Below, piece after piece: positions 10,114 to 18,189 of a stretch of 37,121 nt of DNA. The notes beneath the pieces were generated by a model, which was not told the DNA's origin, made no database searches, and was given only the letters and a program-made list of their open reading frames with translations. Source of the DNA: Actinomycetota bacterium. Its GTDB lineage: Bacteria; Actinomycetota; Acidimicrobiia; Acidimicrobiales; Iamiaceae. The position numbers were made by a program, and so were the translations under genes. The stretch lies in contig JACPNX010000011.1 of assembly GCA_016185275.1 (NCBI GenBank), positions 1 through 37,121 of the forward strand, written 5' to 3'. The stretch's first letter is position 1. Each line of letters starts with the position of its first letter.

Positions 10114-10207
10114 CGGTGCCGGCTGAACTGGCGCGATTGCGCCCGCTCGGGCGTGGCGGCACCGGGCAGGCTCGATGGTCCGCGGTGTCTGGCATGCTCG
10201 GCGGGAG

Positions 10208-10237
10208 TTGGCTCCGCAGGGGTGTGCTGTCTAGAGT
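10208..10237 (+). promoter_or_regulatory. Candidate promoter of the infA-rpmJ-rpsM-rpsK-rpsD-rpoA-rplQ unit
   Basis: TTGGCT (10208-10213) and TAGAGT (10232-10237) are separated by 18 bases. They match the actinobacterial housekeeping pattern TTGnnn / TAnnnT. The predicted leader of about 80 nt before infA contains a CGCGCC-TC-GGCGCG hairpin (10262-10275). It sits in the only large gap before the alpha-operon genes. Confidence 0.45.
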
Positions 10238-10261
10238 TGTCCCTCGGCTCGCCCGGCCCTT

Positions 10262-10275
10262 CGCGCCTCGGCGCG
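10262..10275 (+). other. Hairpin in the infA leader
   Basis: CGCGCC and GGCGCG form a perfect six-base stem around TC. It lies between the candidate promoter and the infA ribosome-binding site, about 40 nt before the latter. A regulatory role is not shown. Confidence 0.35.
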
Positions 10276-10313
10276 GGCTCGGGTCGGCCGATCCATCTCA
10301 TCCCAGGTTCACC

Positions 10314-10318
10314 AGGAG
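10314..10318 (+). promoter_or_regulatory. Ribosome-binding site that fixes the CTG start of infA
   Basis: AGGAG lies six bases before the CTG at 10325, an ideal spacing. No ATG, GTG or TTG occurs in this frame between the upstream stop (TAG at 10232-10234) and the conserved IF-1 sequence. Confidence 0.7.
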
Positions 10319-10324
10319 CCTCCC

Positions 10325-10549
10325 CTGCCCAAGCCCAAGGAAGACGCGATCGTCCTCGAGGGGACCGTCAACGAGTCCCTCCCGAACGCCATGTTCCGGG
10401 TCGAGCTCGAGAACGGCCACAAGGTCCTCGCGCACATCTCGGGGAAGATGCGGATGCACTACATCCGGATCCTTCCAGGCGACCGGGTCCAAGTGGAGCT
10501 CACCCCGTACGACCTGTCGCGGGGCCGCATCACCTACCGGTACAAGTAA
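10325..10549 (+). CDS. infA: Translation initiation factor IF-1, CTG start
   Basis: Encodes 74 residues that match IF-1 along the whole length: [20 protein letters not shown], then [19 protein letters not shown] and SPYDL-like [17 protein letters not shown]-1 is a single OB-fold protein that occupies the ribosomal A site during initiation, with IF-2 and IF-3. The family N-terminus MPK is encoded here as CTG-CCC-AAG, and CTG is the only plausible initiator. It has a well-placed AGGAG. The first in-frame ATG is at residue 23 and would remove the first strand of the fold. It is followed after 35 bp by rpmJ, the usual partner. Identity is near certain, the CTG start is strongly supported. Confidence 0.93.
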   Translation: MPKPKEDAIVLEGTVNESLPNAMFRVELENGHKVLAHISGKMRMHYIRILPGDRVQVELTPYDLSRGRITYRYK

Positions 10550-10584
10550 CCGGGCGCCCCCGCCCGCGTCGATCAGAGGCACCG

Positions 10585-10698
10585 ATGAAGGTCCGTCCCA
10601 GCGTCAAACCGATCTGTGAGAAGTGCAAGGTCATCCGCCGCCACGGTCGCGTGCAGGTGATCTGCCAGAACCCCCGTCACAAGCAGCGGCAGGGCTAG
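10585..10698 (+). CDS. rpmJ: 50S ribosomal protein L36, zinc-binding
   Basis: Encodes a 37-residue L36: [19 protein letters not shown], then [18 protein letters not shown]. Cys11, Cys14, Cys27 and His32 form the zinc site of the C+ type, so the organism has at least the zinc-dependent version. L36 binds 23S rRNA late in assembly. It lies between infA and rpsM, its standard place. Start: ATG preceded by AGAGGCACCG. Confidence 0.96.
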   Translation: MKVRPSVKPICEKCKVIRRHGRVQVICQNPRHKQRQG

Positions 10699-10706
10699 GA
10701 GCAGCC

Positions 10707-11084
10707 ATGGCACGCATCGCCGGTGTCGACATCCCCCGCGAGAAGCGGCTCGAGATCTCGCTCACCTACATCTTCGGCGTGGGCCGCCCCGCCGCGCAGC
10801 GCATCTGCGAGGTGACGGGCATCGATCCCGACACGCGCGTCCGCGACCTCACCGAGGAGGAGGTCAACCGGATCCGCGGCTACATCGACGAGAACCTGCG
10901 GGTCGAAGGCGACCTCAAGCGCGAGGTCCAACAGGACATCAAGCGCAAGATGGAGATCGGCTGCTACGCCGGCGTCCGCCACCGCAAGGGCCTGCCGGTC
11001 CACGGCCAGCGCACCCAGACCAACGCCCGCACCCGCAAGGGTCCGAAGAAGACCGTCGCCGGCAAGAAGAAGGTGCGCAAGTAG
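10707..11084 (+). CDS. rpsM: 30S ribosomal protein S13
   Basis: Encodes a 125-residue S13, in the 30S head contacting P-site tRNA and L5. [26 protein letters not shown], the helix-turn segment [17 protein letters not shown], and [24 protein letters not shown] with the Lys-rich tail are diagnostic. The ATG at 10707 follows AGGAGCAGCC. Two bases separate it from rpsK. Confidence 0.96.
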   Translation: MARIAGVDIPREKRLEISLTYIFGVGRPAAQRICEVTGIDPDTRVRDLTEEEVNRIRGYIDENLRVEGDLKREVQQDIKRKMEIGCYAGVRHRKGLPVHGQRTQTNARTRKGPKKTVAGKKKVRK

Positions 11085-11086
11085 CC

Positions 11087-11485
<399 letters not shown>

Positions 11486-11502
11486 TCGAGGTCTGAGAAG
11501 AG

Positions 11503-12129
11503 ATGGCTCGTTACACCGGTCCGGTCTGCCGGCTCTGCCGCCGTGAGCGGATGAAGCTCTACCTCAAGGGCACCCGCTGCGACACCATGAAGTGCGCCAT
11601 CGAGCGCCACCCGTACCCGCCCGGCGAGCACGGCCGGGCCCGGCAGCGCCAGGGGTCGGAGTACCTCCTCCAGCTTCGTGAGAAGCAGAAGGCCCGCCGC
11701 ATCTACGGCCTCATGGAGAAGCAGTTCCGCAACCTGTACCAGGAGGCCAACCGGCGACCGGGCGTCACCGGCGAGAACCTGTTGCGCATGCTCGAGCTGC
11801 GGCTCGACAACGCGGTCTACCGCGCCGGTTGGGGCTCGAGCCGGGCGCAGGCTCGCCAGCTCGTCCGCCACGGCCACGTGAAGGTGAACGGCCGCCGGGT
11901 CACGATCCCCAGCTACACCCTGCGCAAGGGCGAGGTCGTCGAGCTGAGCGACAAGGCCCGGGGCTTCATCGTGGTCCGCCACAACCTGGACACGCTCGAC
12001 CGGCAGACCCCGCCGTGGCTCGAGACGGGCGACGGGGGCCTCTCGGTCACGGTGCGAGACCTCCCGTTGCGCGAGCACATCGACGTCCCGGTGCGTGAGC
12101 AGCTCATCGTCGAGCTGTACTCCAAGTAG
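11503..12129 (+). CDS. rpsD: 30S ribosomal protein S4, zinc-type
   Basis: Encodes a 208-residue S4, a primary 16S assembly protein with an S4 RNA-binding domain (about residues 97-160: RLDNAVYRAGWGSSRAQARQLVRHGHVKVNG). The N-terminus carries Cys9, Cys12, Cys26 and Cys31, so it is the zinc-binding C+ form. YTGPVCRLCRRE and HPYPPGEHG are typical. In many bacteria S4 regulates the alpha operon. Here it directly precedes rpoA. Confidence 0.96.
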   Translation: MARYTGPVCRLCRRERMKLYLKGTRCDTMKCAIERHPYPPGEHGRARQRQGSEYLLQLREKQKARRIYGLMEKQFRNLYQEANRRPGVTGENLLRMLELRLDNAVYRAGWGSSRAQARQLVRHGHVKVNGRRVTIPSYTLRKGEVVELSDKARGFIVVRHNLDTLDRQTPPWLETGDGGLSVTVRDLPLREHIDVPVREQLIVELYSK

Positions 12130-12160
12130 TCCCGCACCCCGCTCCAGAGGAAAGGCACCC

Positions 12161-13099
12161 ATGCTGGTCATCCAACGCCCCGCCGTCGAGGCCCTCGACG
12201 AGGAGGAGGGCAACCGCCAGCGGTTCAGCATCGGCCCGCTCGAGCCGGGCTTCGGCCACACGATCGGCAACTCCCTGCGCCGCACGCTGCTGTCGTCGAT
12301 CCCGGGTGCGGCGGTCACCCAGGTCCGCTTCGACGACGCGCTGCACGAGTTCGACACGATCCAGGGCATCACCGAGGACGTCACGGACGTCATCTTGAAC
12401 CTGAAGGACCTCGTGCTCACCTGCGAGACCGATCAACCCGTCACGCTGCGCCTCGACGTGCGCGGACCCCAGGACATCACCGCGGCCGACATCCAGACGA
12501 CGGCCGACGTGCAGATCCTGAACCCCGATCTCCACATCGCCACGGCCAACGCCAAGGGACGCCTGGCCGTGGACGTCACCGTGGAGCGCGGCCGGGGATA
12601 CCAGTCGGCCGACCGCAACAAGGATGCGTCGACCATCGGCGTCATCCCCGTGGACTCGATCTTCTCGCCGGTGCGCCGCGTCACGTTCGACGTGCAGCCC
12701 ACCCGCGTCGAGATGAGCACCGACTACGACCAGCTCGTCCTCGACATCGAGACCGACGGGTCGATCTCGCCGCGTGACGCCCTCGCGTCGGCGGGCGCGA
12801 CGCTCACGTCGCTGGTCCAGCTCGTCGCGGAGATGAGCGACGCGCCGCAGGGCCTCGAGCTCACCGAGTCGGCGGCGGCGGGGGGCGGCTCGCCCGACCT
12901 CGAGCTGCCGATCGAGGACCTCGACCTGTCGGAGCGGCCCCGCAACTGCCTGAAGCGCGCCCAGGTCAACACGGTGGGCGAGCTGCTCCAGAAGAGCGAG
13001 GACGACCTGCTGGCCATCACGAACTTCGGCCAGAAGTCGCTCGACGAGGTGATCGCCAAGCTCGACGAGCGGGGCCTGTCGCTGCGGGGGAGGGACTGA
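12161..13099 (+). CDS. rpoA: DNA-directed RNA polymerase alpha subunit
   Basis: Encodes 312 residues, typical for alpha. The N-terminal domain (residues 1 to ~230), which dimerises and binds beta and beta-prime, shows EPGFGHTIGNSLRRTLLSSIPGAAV and HEFDTIQGITEDVTDVILNLK. The C-terminal domain (about 245-312), which binds UP elements and regulators, shows LDLSERPRNCLKRAQVNTVGELL and NFGQKSLDEVIAKL. The ATG at 12161 follows AGAGGAAAGG, and a longer open frame upstream overlaps rpsD and is not homologous. The rplQ start is one base after its stop. Confidence 0.97.
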   Translation: MLVIQRPAVEALDEEEGNRQRFSIGPLEPGFGHTIGNSLRRTLLSSIPGAAVTQVRFDDALHEFDTIQGITEDVTDVILNLKDLVLTCETDQPVTLRLDVRGPQDITAADIQTTADVQILNPDLHIATANAKGRLAVDVTVERGRGYQSADRNKDASTIGVIPVDSIFSPVRRVTFDVQPTRVEMSTDYDQLVLDIETDGSISPRDALASAGATLTSLVQLVAEMSDAPQGLELTESAAAGGGSPDLELPIEDLDLSERPRNCLKRAQVNTVGELLQKSEDDLLAITNFGQKSLDEVIAKLDERGLSLRGRD

Positions 13100-13100
13100 C

Positions 13101-13457
13101 GTGCCGGCCACGCCCAAGCGCGGGCGCCGCTTCGGCGGCGACGCCGCGCATCAGCGGCTCATGTTCGCCAACCTCGTCGCCTCGCTGGTGCTGGCCGAGG
13201 GCATCGTCACCACCGAAGCCAAGGCGAAGGCGCTGCGCCCGATCGCGGAGAAGATGATCACCAAGGCCAAGAAGGGCGGCCTCCACAACCACCGCCAGGT
13301 GGTGTCGTTCCTCGCCGGGGACAAGGAGGCGGCGGCCAAGCTGATGGACGAGGTCGGGCCCCGCTACGCCGACCGCAACGGCGGCTACACCCGGATCCTG
13401 AAGCTCGGTCCCCGCCACGGTGACAACGCGCCGATGGCGCGCATCGAGCTCGTCTAG
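13101..13457 (+). CDS. rplQ: 50S ribosomal protein L17
   Basis: Encodes a 118-residue L17 at the exit-tunnel rim. Its family pattern is RFGGDAAHQRLMFANLVASLVLAEGIVTTEAKAKALRPIAEKMI, followed by YTRILKLGPRHGDNAPMARIEL. GTG start immediately after the rpoA stop, suggesting coupled translation. Confidence 0.96.
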   Translation: MPATPKRGRRFGGDAAHQRLMFANLVASLVLAEGIVTTEAKAKALRPIAEKMITKAKKGGLHNHRQVVSFLAGDKEAAAKLMDEVGPRYADRNGGYTRILKLGPRHGDNAPMARIELV

Positions 13458-13472
13458 AGATCCGAGCGGCGG

Positions 13473-13487
13473 CCGGCAGGCTGCCGG
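13473..13487 (+). terminator. GC hairpin after rplQ, possible terminator
   Basis: CCGGCAG and CTGCCGG form a perfect 15-base palindrome 15 bp after the rplQ stop. It is likely a GC stem with a short loop, and no T-run follows. The remaining gap to truA (about 165 bp) shows another imperfect GC hairpin at 13617-13634 and no clear promoter. Confidence 0.4.
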
Positions 13488-13654
13488 AAGGCGGGTTCTG
13501 CGCAGCTCGACGGCGTTGCGGCAGCGTGCGGTCTGCGAGCCGGCTCGTCGGGATGGCGGACCCGACGGCGGACTCGACGTCGGCTACGGGTCCGTTCCGA
13601 TGTCCCGCTCCGGGCTGGCGCCGCCGGCGGTGCCGCGGCAAGGGTCACGGATCG

Positions 13655-14464
13655 ATGAGCCTGGTCGAGCCCACGGTCGGCGCGCCCGAACGCTCCCGGG
13701 TGCGCGTCCGCCTCGTCGTGGCCTACGACGGCGGCGCGTTCCGGGGCTTCGCCGCCAACGCCGGGGTGCCGACCGTGGGCGGCGCGCTGGCCGACGCCTT
13801 GGGCCGGGTGCTTGGCCGCTCCGTCGAGCTCACCTGTGCCGGGCGCACCGACGCCGGGGTCCACGCCTGGGGACAGGTGGTCACCTTCGACGCTCCGGAG
13901 GGGTTCGATGCGGCGCGCCTGCAGCGCTCGGTGAACGGGATGTGCGGTCCGGACGTGGTCGTCCGATCGGTGGCGGTGACCGAACCCGGCTTCGACGCCC
14001 GCTTCTCCGCCCGCAGCCGGCGCTACCGCTACGTCGTGTTGAACCGGCCGGTGCCCGACCCGTTCCTGGCCCGGACGTCGTGGTGGGTACCCGAGCCGCT
14101 CGACCTGGCCGGCCTCCAGCTCGCGTGCGATCCGTTCCTCGGGGAGCACGACTTCTCGGCCTTCTGCCGGAGGCCGAAGCGGGCGGCGCCCGAGGAGCCG
14201 GCGTCGCTCGTCCGCCGTGTGCTCGGGGCGGGTTGGCACGACGGCGGCGACGGCATCCTTCGCTTCGAGATCGAAGCATCCGCGTTCTGCCACCAGATGG
14301 TGCGCAGCATCGTGGGGACGCTCGTCGCGGTCGGTCGGCGATCGATGCGTGCCGGCGACGTGGCCGGCGTGATCCGCAGCCGCGACCGTGCCCGGGCGGG
14401 GCAGCTCGCTCCGCCGCACGGGTTGTGCCTGTGGTCCGTGGCCTACGACGGCTGGTGCTCGTGA
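13655..14464 (+). CDS. truA: tRNA pseudouridine(38-40) synthase TruA
   Basis: Encodes 269 residues. TruA converts uridines 38-40 of the tRNA anticodon arm to pseudouridine. The catalytic Asp66 is in CAGRTDAGVHAWGQVVTF, and the N-terminal VRLVVAYDGGAFRGFAAN and C-terminal EASAFCHQMVRSIVGTLVAVG motifs are typical. The ATG at 13655 gives the family N-terminus. An in-frame ATG at 13526 would add 43 residues without homology. In related genomes truA leads into rplM. Here a minus-strand gene separates them. Confidence 0.95.
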   Translation: MSLVEPTVGAPERSRVRVRLVVAYDGGAFRGFAANAGVPTVGGALADALGRVLGRSVELTCAGRTDAGVHAWGQVVTFDAPEGFDAARLQRSVNGMCGPDVVVRSVAVTEPGFDARFSARSRRYRYVVLNRPVPDPFLARTSWWVPEPLDLAGLQLACDPFLGEHDFSAFCRRPKRAAPEEPASLVRRVLGAGWHDGGDGILRFEIEASAFCHQMVRSIVGTLVAVGRRSMRAGDVAGVIRSRDRARAGQLAPPHGLCLWSVAYDGWCS

Positions 14465-14500
14465 AGGTCGCAGCTCCGCCAGTGCGATCGTGAAGGCGGC

Positions 14501-15718
14501 TCAGCCGACGAGGTCGACCACCCAGCCGTCGGCCCGCAGGAGATCGACGACCCGCAAGCGGTGGTCGGGGTCGCGGGTCTCCAGGGTGAGCAGCATCTCC
14601 ACCTCGTTGACCCCGACCGTCACGCCGGCCCGGTGGTGCTCGACGGCGACGATGTTGAGGCCCAGCTCGGCGACGCGGTTGGTGATGGCGGCGAGGGCAC
14701 CGGGGCGGTCGAGGGCGACGATGCGCAGGCGCAGGAACCGCCCCGAGGCGGACAGGCCGTGCTCGATGAGCTTCACCAGCATGAGCGGGTCGACGTTGCC
14801 GCCCGACAGCACGGCCACCGCCGGGCCGTCGCCACCCACCTTGCCGGCGAGCAGGGCCGCCAACCCGACGGCGCCGGCCGGTTCCACCACCGCCTTCGTG
14901 CGCTCCAGGAGGAGGATCAGCGCCCGCCCGATTTCCTCCTCCGACACGGTGACCAGCTCGTCCACCAGCTCGGCCACATGGGCGACGGTCAGCGCGGTCG
15001 GGCACTTGAGGGCGATGCCGTCGGCGATGGTGGAGACGTGGTCGAGCCGGGTGGGTTCGCCGGCGGCGACCGACACCACCATCGCGGCGGCGCGTTCGGC
15101 TTGGACGCCCACCACGCGCACCGACGGCTGCAGCGCCTTCAGCGCGACGGCGATGCCGCTGATCAGCCCACCGCCGCCCACGGGCACCACCACGACCTCG
15201 GCGCCCGGCGCCTCCGCCACCAGCTCCAAGCCGATGGTGCCCTGGCCCGCGATGATCAGTGGATCGTCGAAGGGCGGGACGAAGCGGGCGCCGGACGTGG
15301 CCGCGTCCTCGACGGCCGCGGCCAGAGCCTCGTCGACCGTCTCGCCGAGCAGGACGACCTCCGCACCGTAGGCACGGGTCGCCTCGACCTTGGGCAGCGG
15401 CGCCGCCACGGGCATGAAGATCCGGGCCGGCACGCCGACCAGCGACGCCGCCAGCGCGACGCCCTGCGCGTGGTTGCCCGCTGACGCCGCCACCACCCGG
15501 GTGCCGTCGCGCGGGAGCGAGGAGATGTGGTGGTAGGCCCCGCGGATCTTGAACGAACCGGTGCGCTGACGGTGCTCCGGCTTCAACAGGATGGGCCGGC
15601 CGCACAGCCGCGAAAGGGTGTCCGCCACCTCCGTGGGCGTGGGCCGCAGCACGCCGGTGAGGCGCTGCGCTGCCGCCCGGACCTCGTCGACGCTGACGAG
15701 CCCGGTGGTCGTGGTCAC
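14501..15718 (-). CDS. ilvA: Threonine ammonia-lyase (threonine dehydratase) with ACT domain
   Basis: Encodes 405 residues. PLP enzyme that deaminates threonine to 2-oxobutanoate, the first step of isoleucine synthesis (or threonine catabolism). Lys57 in [12 protein letters not shown] holds [17 protein letters not shown] and the glycine-rich [11 protein letters not shown] phosphate loop follow, and a C-terminal ACT domain (about 325-405, [23 protein letters not shown]) is consistent with allosteric control. The frame is open a further 98 codons upstream, but homology begins after the GTG at 15718. That GTG has no Shine-Dalgarno but has a TAGCCT box eight bases upstream, suggesting a leaderless mRNA. 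The gene is convergent with truA and divergent from rplM. Confidence 0.93.
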   Translation of the reverse strand: MTTTTGLVSVDEVRAAAQRLTGVLRPTPTEVADTLSRLCGRPILLKPEHRQRTGSFKIRGAYHHISSLPRDGTRVVAASAGNHAQGVALAASLVGVPARIFMPVAAPLPKVEATRAYGAEVVLLGETVDEALAAAVEDAATSGARFVPPFDDPLIIAGQGTIGLELVAEAPGAEVVVVPVGGGGLISGIAVALKALQPSVRVVGVQAERAAAMVVSVAAGEPTRLDHVSTIADGIALKCPTALTVAHVAELVDELVTVSEEEIGRALILLLERTKAVVEPAGAVGLAALLAGKVGGDGPAVAVLSGGNVDPLMLVKLIEHGLSASGRFLRLRIVALDRPGALAAITNRVAELGLNIVAVEHHRAGVTVGVNEVEMLLTLETRDPDHRLRVVDLLRADGWVVDLVG

Positions 15719-15726
15719 GGTGCGCC

Positions 15727-15732
15727 AGGCTA
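15727..15732 (-). promoter_or_regulatory. -10 element for leaderless ilvA transcript
   Basis: On the minus strand TAGCCT lies eight bases before the GTG at 15718. A TAnnnT box at this distance puts the transcription start at or next to the initiation codon, as in actinobacterial leaderless genes. No clear -35 is seen. Confidence 0.45.
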
Positions 15733-15775
15733 CGAGCGCCACCGCGACCGCGCCCGCCGCGTGGAGCCGGCCCGT

Positions 15776-15805
15776 TTGCCGTCCGGGCCACACGGCCCGT
15801 AACCT
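15776..15805 (+). promoter_or_regulatory. Candidate rplM-rpsI promoter with palindrome in the spacer
   Basis: TTGCCG (15776-15781) and TAACCT (15800-15805) are 18 bases apart, a good match to actinobacterial TTGnnn / TAnnnT. The spacer holds a perfect palindrome, CGGGCC-ACAC-GGCCCG (15784-15799), which could be an operator. The leader to the rplM GTG would be about 65 nt. Confidence 0.5.
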
Positions 15806-15876
15806 CGTCCGTCGGCCCAGCGGGCGCTCGCGCGCCTCGGCCACCCCACGACCCATCGACCGAGGAAGTTCGTCGC

Positions 15877-16326
15877 GTGCCCACCTACTCCCCGAAGGCC
15901 AGCGAGGTCCAGCGCAGCTGGTACGTCGTCGATGCCGACGGCCTCGTGCTCGGCCGGCTGGCCACCGAGGTGGCCCGGCGCCTGCGGGGCAAGCACAAGC
16001 CGGTCTTCGCACCGCACCTCGACATGGGCGACCACGTGATCATCGTCAACGCCGCGAAGGTGGTCCTCACCTCCGGCAAGGCCGAGAAGAAGCTCGTGTA
16101 CCGGCACTCGGGCTACCCCGGTGGCATCAGGTCGCAGACCTACGCCGACCTGCTGGCCCGCAAGCCCGAGGAGGCGATCCGGCGCACGGTGCGCGGGATG
16201 CTCCCCAAGAACCGGCTGGGGCGCCAGATGATCAAGAAGCTCAAGGTGTACGCGGGCCCGACGCACCCCCACGCCGCCCAGCAGCCGCAGTCCCTCGACG
16301 TGGCGCACGCCCGCCGCAGCGCCTAG
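15877..16326 (+). CDS. rplM: 50S ribosomal protein L13
   Basis: Encodes a 149-residue L13, an early-assembly 50S protein. The hallmarks are [50 protein letters not shown], and [28 protein letters not shown] start with GAGGAA nine bases upstream. rplM and rpsI form their usual pair, 10 bp apart. Confidence 0.97.
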   Translation: MPTYSPKASEVQRSWYVVDADGLVLGRLATEVARRLRGKHKPVFAPHLDMGDHVIIVNAAKVVLTSGKAEKKLVYRHSGYPGGIRSQTYADLLARKPEEAIRRTVRGMLPKNRLGRQMIKKLKVYAGPTHPHAAQQPQSLDVAHARRSA

Positions 16327-16336
16327 GAGAACCGTC

Positions 16337-16729
16337 GTGCCCAAGCCGCTCACCCAGACCACAGGCCGCCGCAAGGAGGCCGTCGCGCGCGTCCGCCTCC
16401 GCGAGGGCGAGGGTCGCATCACGATCAACGGCCGGGCCGTCGAGGAGTACTTCCCCTCGGCCACCCACCGGATGATCCTCACCGAGCCCCTCCGCGTCGC
16501 CGAGGTGGAGGACCGCTACGACATCGACGCCACGCTCGACGGTGGGGGCGTTTCGGGCCAAGCCGGCGCGCTGCGCCTCGGCATCGCCCGCAGCCTCGTC
16601 GAGCTCGACCCCGACCTGCGCCCCGCCCTCAAGCGGGCGGGCTTCCTGACGCGCGACGCGCGGCAGAAGGAGTCGAAGAAGTACGGCCTGAAGAAGGCCC
16701 GCAAGGCGCCTCAGTACTCCAAGCGCTAG
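16337..16729 (+). CDS. rpsI: 30S ribosomal protein S9
   Basis: Encodes a 130-residue S9, whose C-terminal tail touches P-site t[50 protein letters not shown], and the tail [17 protein letters not shown] (ending in the family SKR) are diagnostic. GTG start with AGGAGAACC upstream. It is 10 bp from rplM and 22 bp from glmM. Confidence 0.97.
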   Translation: MPKPLTQTTGRRKEAVARVRLREGEGRITINGRAVEEYFPSATHRMILTEPLRVAEVEDRYDIDATLDGGGVSGQAGALRLGIARSLVELDPDLRPALKRAGFLTRDARQKESKKYGLKKARKAPQYSKR

Positions 16730-16751
16730 CCCGGCTCGACCGGCCTGCGGC

Positions 16752-18089
16752 GTGACGCTGCGCTTCGGCACCGACGGCGTCCGCGGGGTCGCCAACGCCG
16801 AGCTCACCCCCGAGCTCGCGCTCCGGCTCGGCCGCGCCGCGGCGCGGGTGCTCGGCGGCGACCGCTGGCTCATCGGGCGCGACCCGCGCCGCAGCGGGCC
16901 GATGCTGCTCGGCGCGCTGGCCGCGGGCCTCGCGTCGGAGGGCGCCGACGCGGTGGACCTCGGCGTGGTCCCGACCCCGGGTGTGGCCCACGCTTCCGTC
17001 GTCGAGGGTCTCGGCGCAGCCGTGATCTCCGCCTCGCACAACCCCTTCGCCGACAACGGCATCAAGCTCTTCCTGCCCGGTGGCCGCAAGCTGCGCGACG
17101 ACGAAGAGGAGGCGCTCGAGGCCGATCTCGACCGGTTGGCGGCCGAGCCGGGCGGCGCCGGCCGCCCCACCGGCGCGCGCGTCGGCACCGTGATGGCGGA
17201 CCACCGCCCCGTGGACCGCTACGCCGACCACCTGGCCACCGTGCCGCTCGGTGGGCGACGGTTGGACGGCGTGTCGGTCGTGATCGACTGCGCGAACGGG
17301 GCCGCCTCGGAGATCGCGCCCGAGGTGCTGCGGGCGCTGGGCGCCTCGGTGGCCGTGCTGCACGCGGATCCCGACGGCACGAACGTGAATGAAGGCTGCG
17401 GCTCGACGTTCCCCGCGGATCTGCAACGCGCCGTCGTCGAGCACGGCGCCGACGCCGGCTTGGCCTTCGACGGCGACGCCGACCGGGTGATCGCCGTCGA
17501 CGCCTCGGGCCAGATCGTCGACGGCGACCAGCTCATCGCGCTGTGCGCGCTCGACATGCACGAGCGCGGGTGCCTGGCGGGCGACACGGTCGTGGTCACG
17601 GTGATGACCAACCTGGGCTTCCGCCTGGCGATGCAACAGCACGGGATCGCCGTCGTCGAGACCGCGGTCGGCGACCGCTACGTCCTGGAGGCGCTCGCGG
17701 GCGGCGGCTGGAGCCTCGGGGGTGAGCAGTCGGGTCACGTCATCTTCCGCGACGTCGCCACCACCGGCGACGGCGTGCTGACCGGTCTGTACCTGCTCGA
17801 CGTGATGTCGCGCACCGGTCGCCCGCTCGCCGATCTCGCGGGCGTGATGACGCGGCTGCCCCAGGTGCTCCGCAACGTGCGCGTGGGCCGGCGTGACGCG
17901 CACCTGCTCGCGCGCCTCGAACCCGACGTGCAGGCGGCCCGCGAGACCCTCGGCGAGGACGGTCGCGTGCTGGTGCGCACCAGCGGGACCGAGCCGCTCG
18001 TGCGGGTGATGGTGGAGGCCCGCACGCAGGCGCAGGCCGCGGCCGTCGCCGAGCGCCTCACCGACGCGGTCGAGCGCCTCGCCGGCTGA
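16752..18089 (+). CDS. glmM: Phosphoglucosamine mutase
   Basis: Encodes 445 residues. GlmM converts glucosamine-6-phosphate to glucosamine-1-phosphate for UDP-GlcNAc and peptidoglycan synthesis. The N-terminal RFGTDGVRGVAN, the phosphoserine loop ISASHNPFADNGIK (Ser95), the metal loop FDGDADR (Asp240, 242, 244), and the C-terminal phosphate-binding VRTSGTEPLVRVMVE are all present. The length is standard. GTG start 22 bp after rpsI. Its substrate would come from the GlmS-like protein encoded 100 bp downstream. Confidence 0.96.
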   Translation: MTLRFGTDGVRGVANAELTPELALRLGRAAARVLGGDRWLIGRDPRRSGPMLLGALAAGLASEGADAVDLGVVPTPGVAHASVVEGLGAAVISASHNPFADNGIKLFLPGGRKLRDDEEEALEADLDRLAAEPGGAGRPTGARVGTVMADHRPVDRYADHLATVPLGGRRLDGVSVVIDCANGAASEIAPEVLRALGASVAVLHADPDGTNVNEGCGSTFPADLQRAVVEHGADAGLAFDGDADRVIAVDASGQIVDGDQLIALCALDMHERGCLAGDTVVVTVMTNLGFRLAMQQHGIAVVETAVGDRYVLEALAGGGWSLGGEQSGHVIFRDVATTGDGVLTGLYLLDVMSRTGRPLADLAGVMTRLPQVLRNVRVGRRDAHLLARLEPDVQAARETLGEDGRVLVRTSGTEPLVRVMVEARTQAQAAAVAERLTDAVERLAG

Positions 18090-18149
18090 GCACCGCCCCG
18101 GGGAGGGCACCCCGCCGGGCCCGCGGAGGGCCTCCCGAGCGGCCACCGG

Positions 18150-18155
18150 TACGCT
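18150..18155 (+). promoter_or_regulatory. Weak -10 candidate before the glmS-like gene
   Basis: TACGCT fits TAnnnT and lies 34 bp before the ATG. GGAGG (18178-18182) lies seven bases before the ATG. No -35 is visible. The 100-bp gap also holds GC hairpins such as GGAGG-G-CCTCC. There is nothing like the Firmicute glmS ribozyme. Confidence 0.25.
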
Positions 18156-18189
18156 TGCCCGATCCCCGAGTGCCCCCGGAGGTCGCTCC

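Noticed and set aside
10053..10698. Plus-strand open frames covering the infA-rpmJ region in other frames
   Set aside because: They hide infA and rpmJ, which match their families in full. The other frames are Ser/Arg/Pro-rich nonsense.
13526..13654. Upstream ATG extending truA by 43 residues
   Set aside because: The extension is Arg/Ser-rich and has no counterpart in TruA. The ATG at 13655 gives the normal N-terminus.
14474..14499. CCGCC/GGCGG inverted repeat between truA and ilvA as a bidirectional terminator
   Set aside because: Only five base pairs with a 14-nt loop. Too weak in GC-rich DNA to list as a feature, although the convergent gene ends make a terminator there likely.
18090..18189. 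Possible glmS ribozyme or riboswitch before the GlmS-like gene
   Set aside because: The gap is only 100 bp, with simple GC hairpins and no sign of the ribozyme core. The glmS ribozyme is known from Firmicutes.
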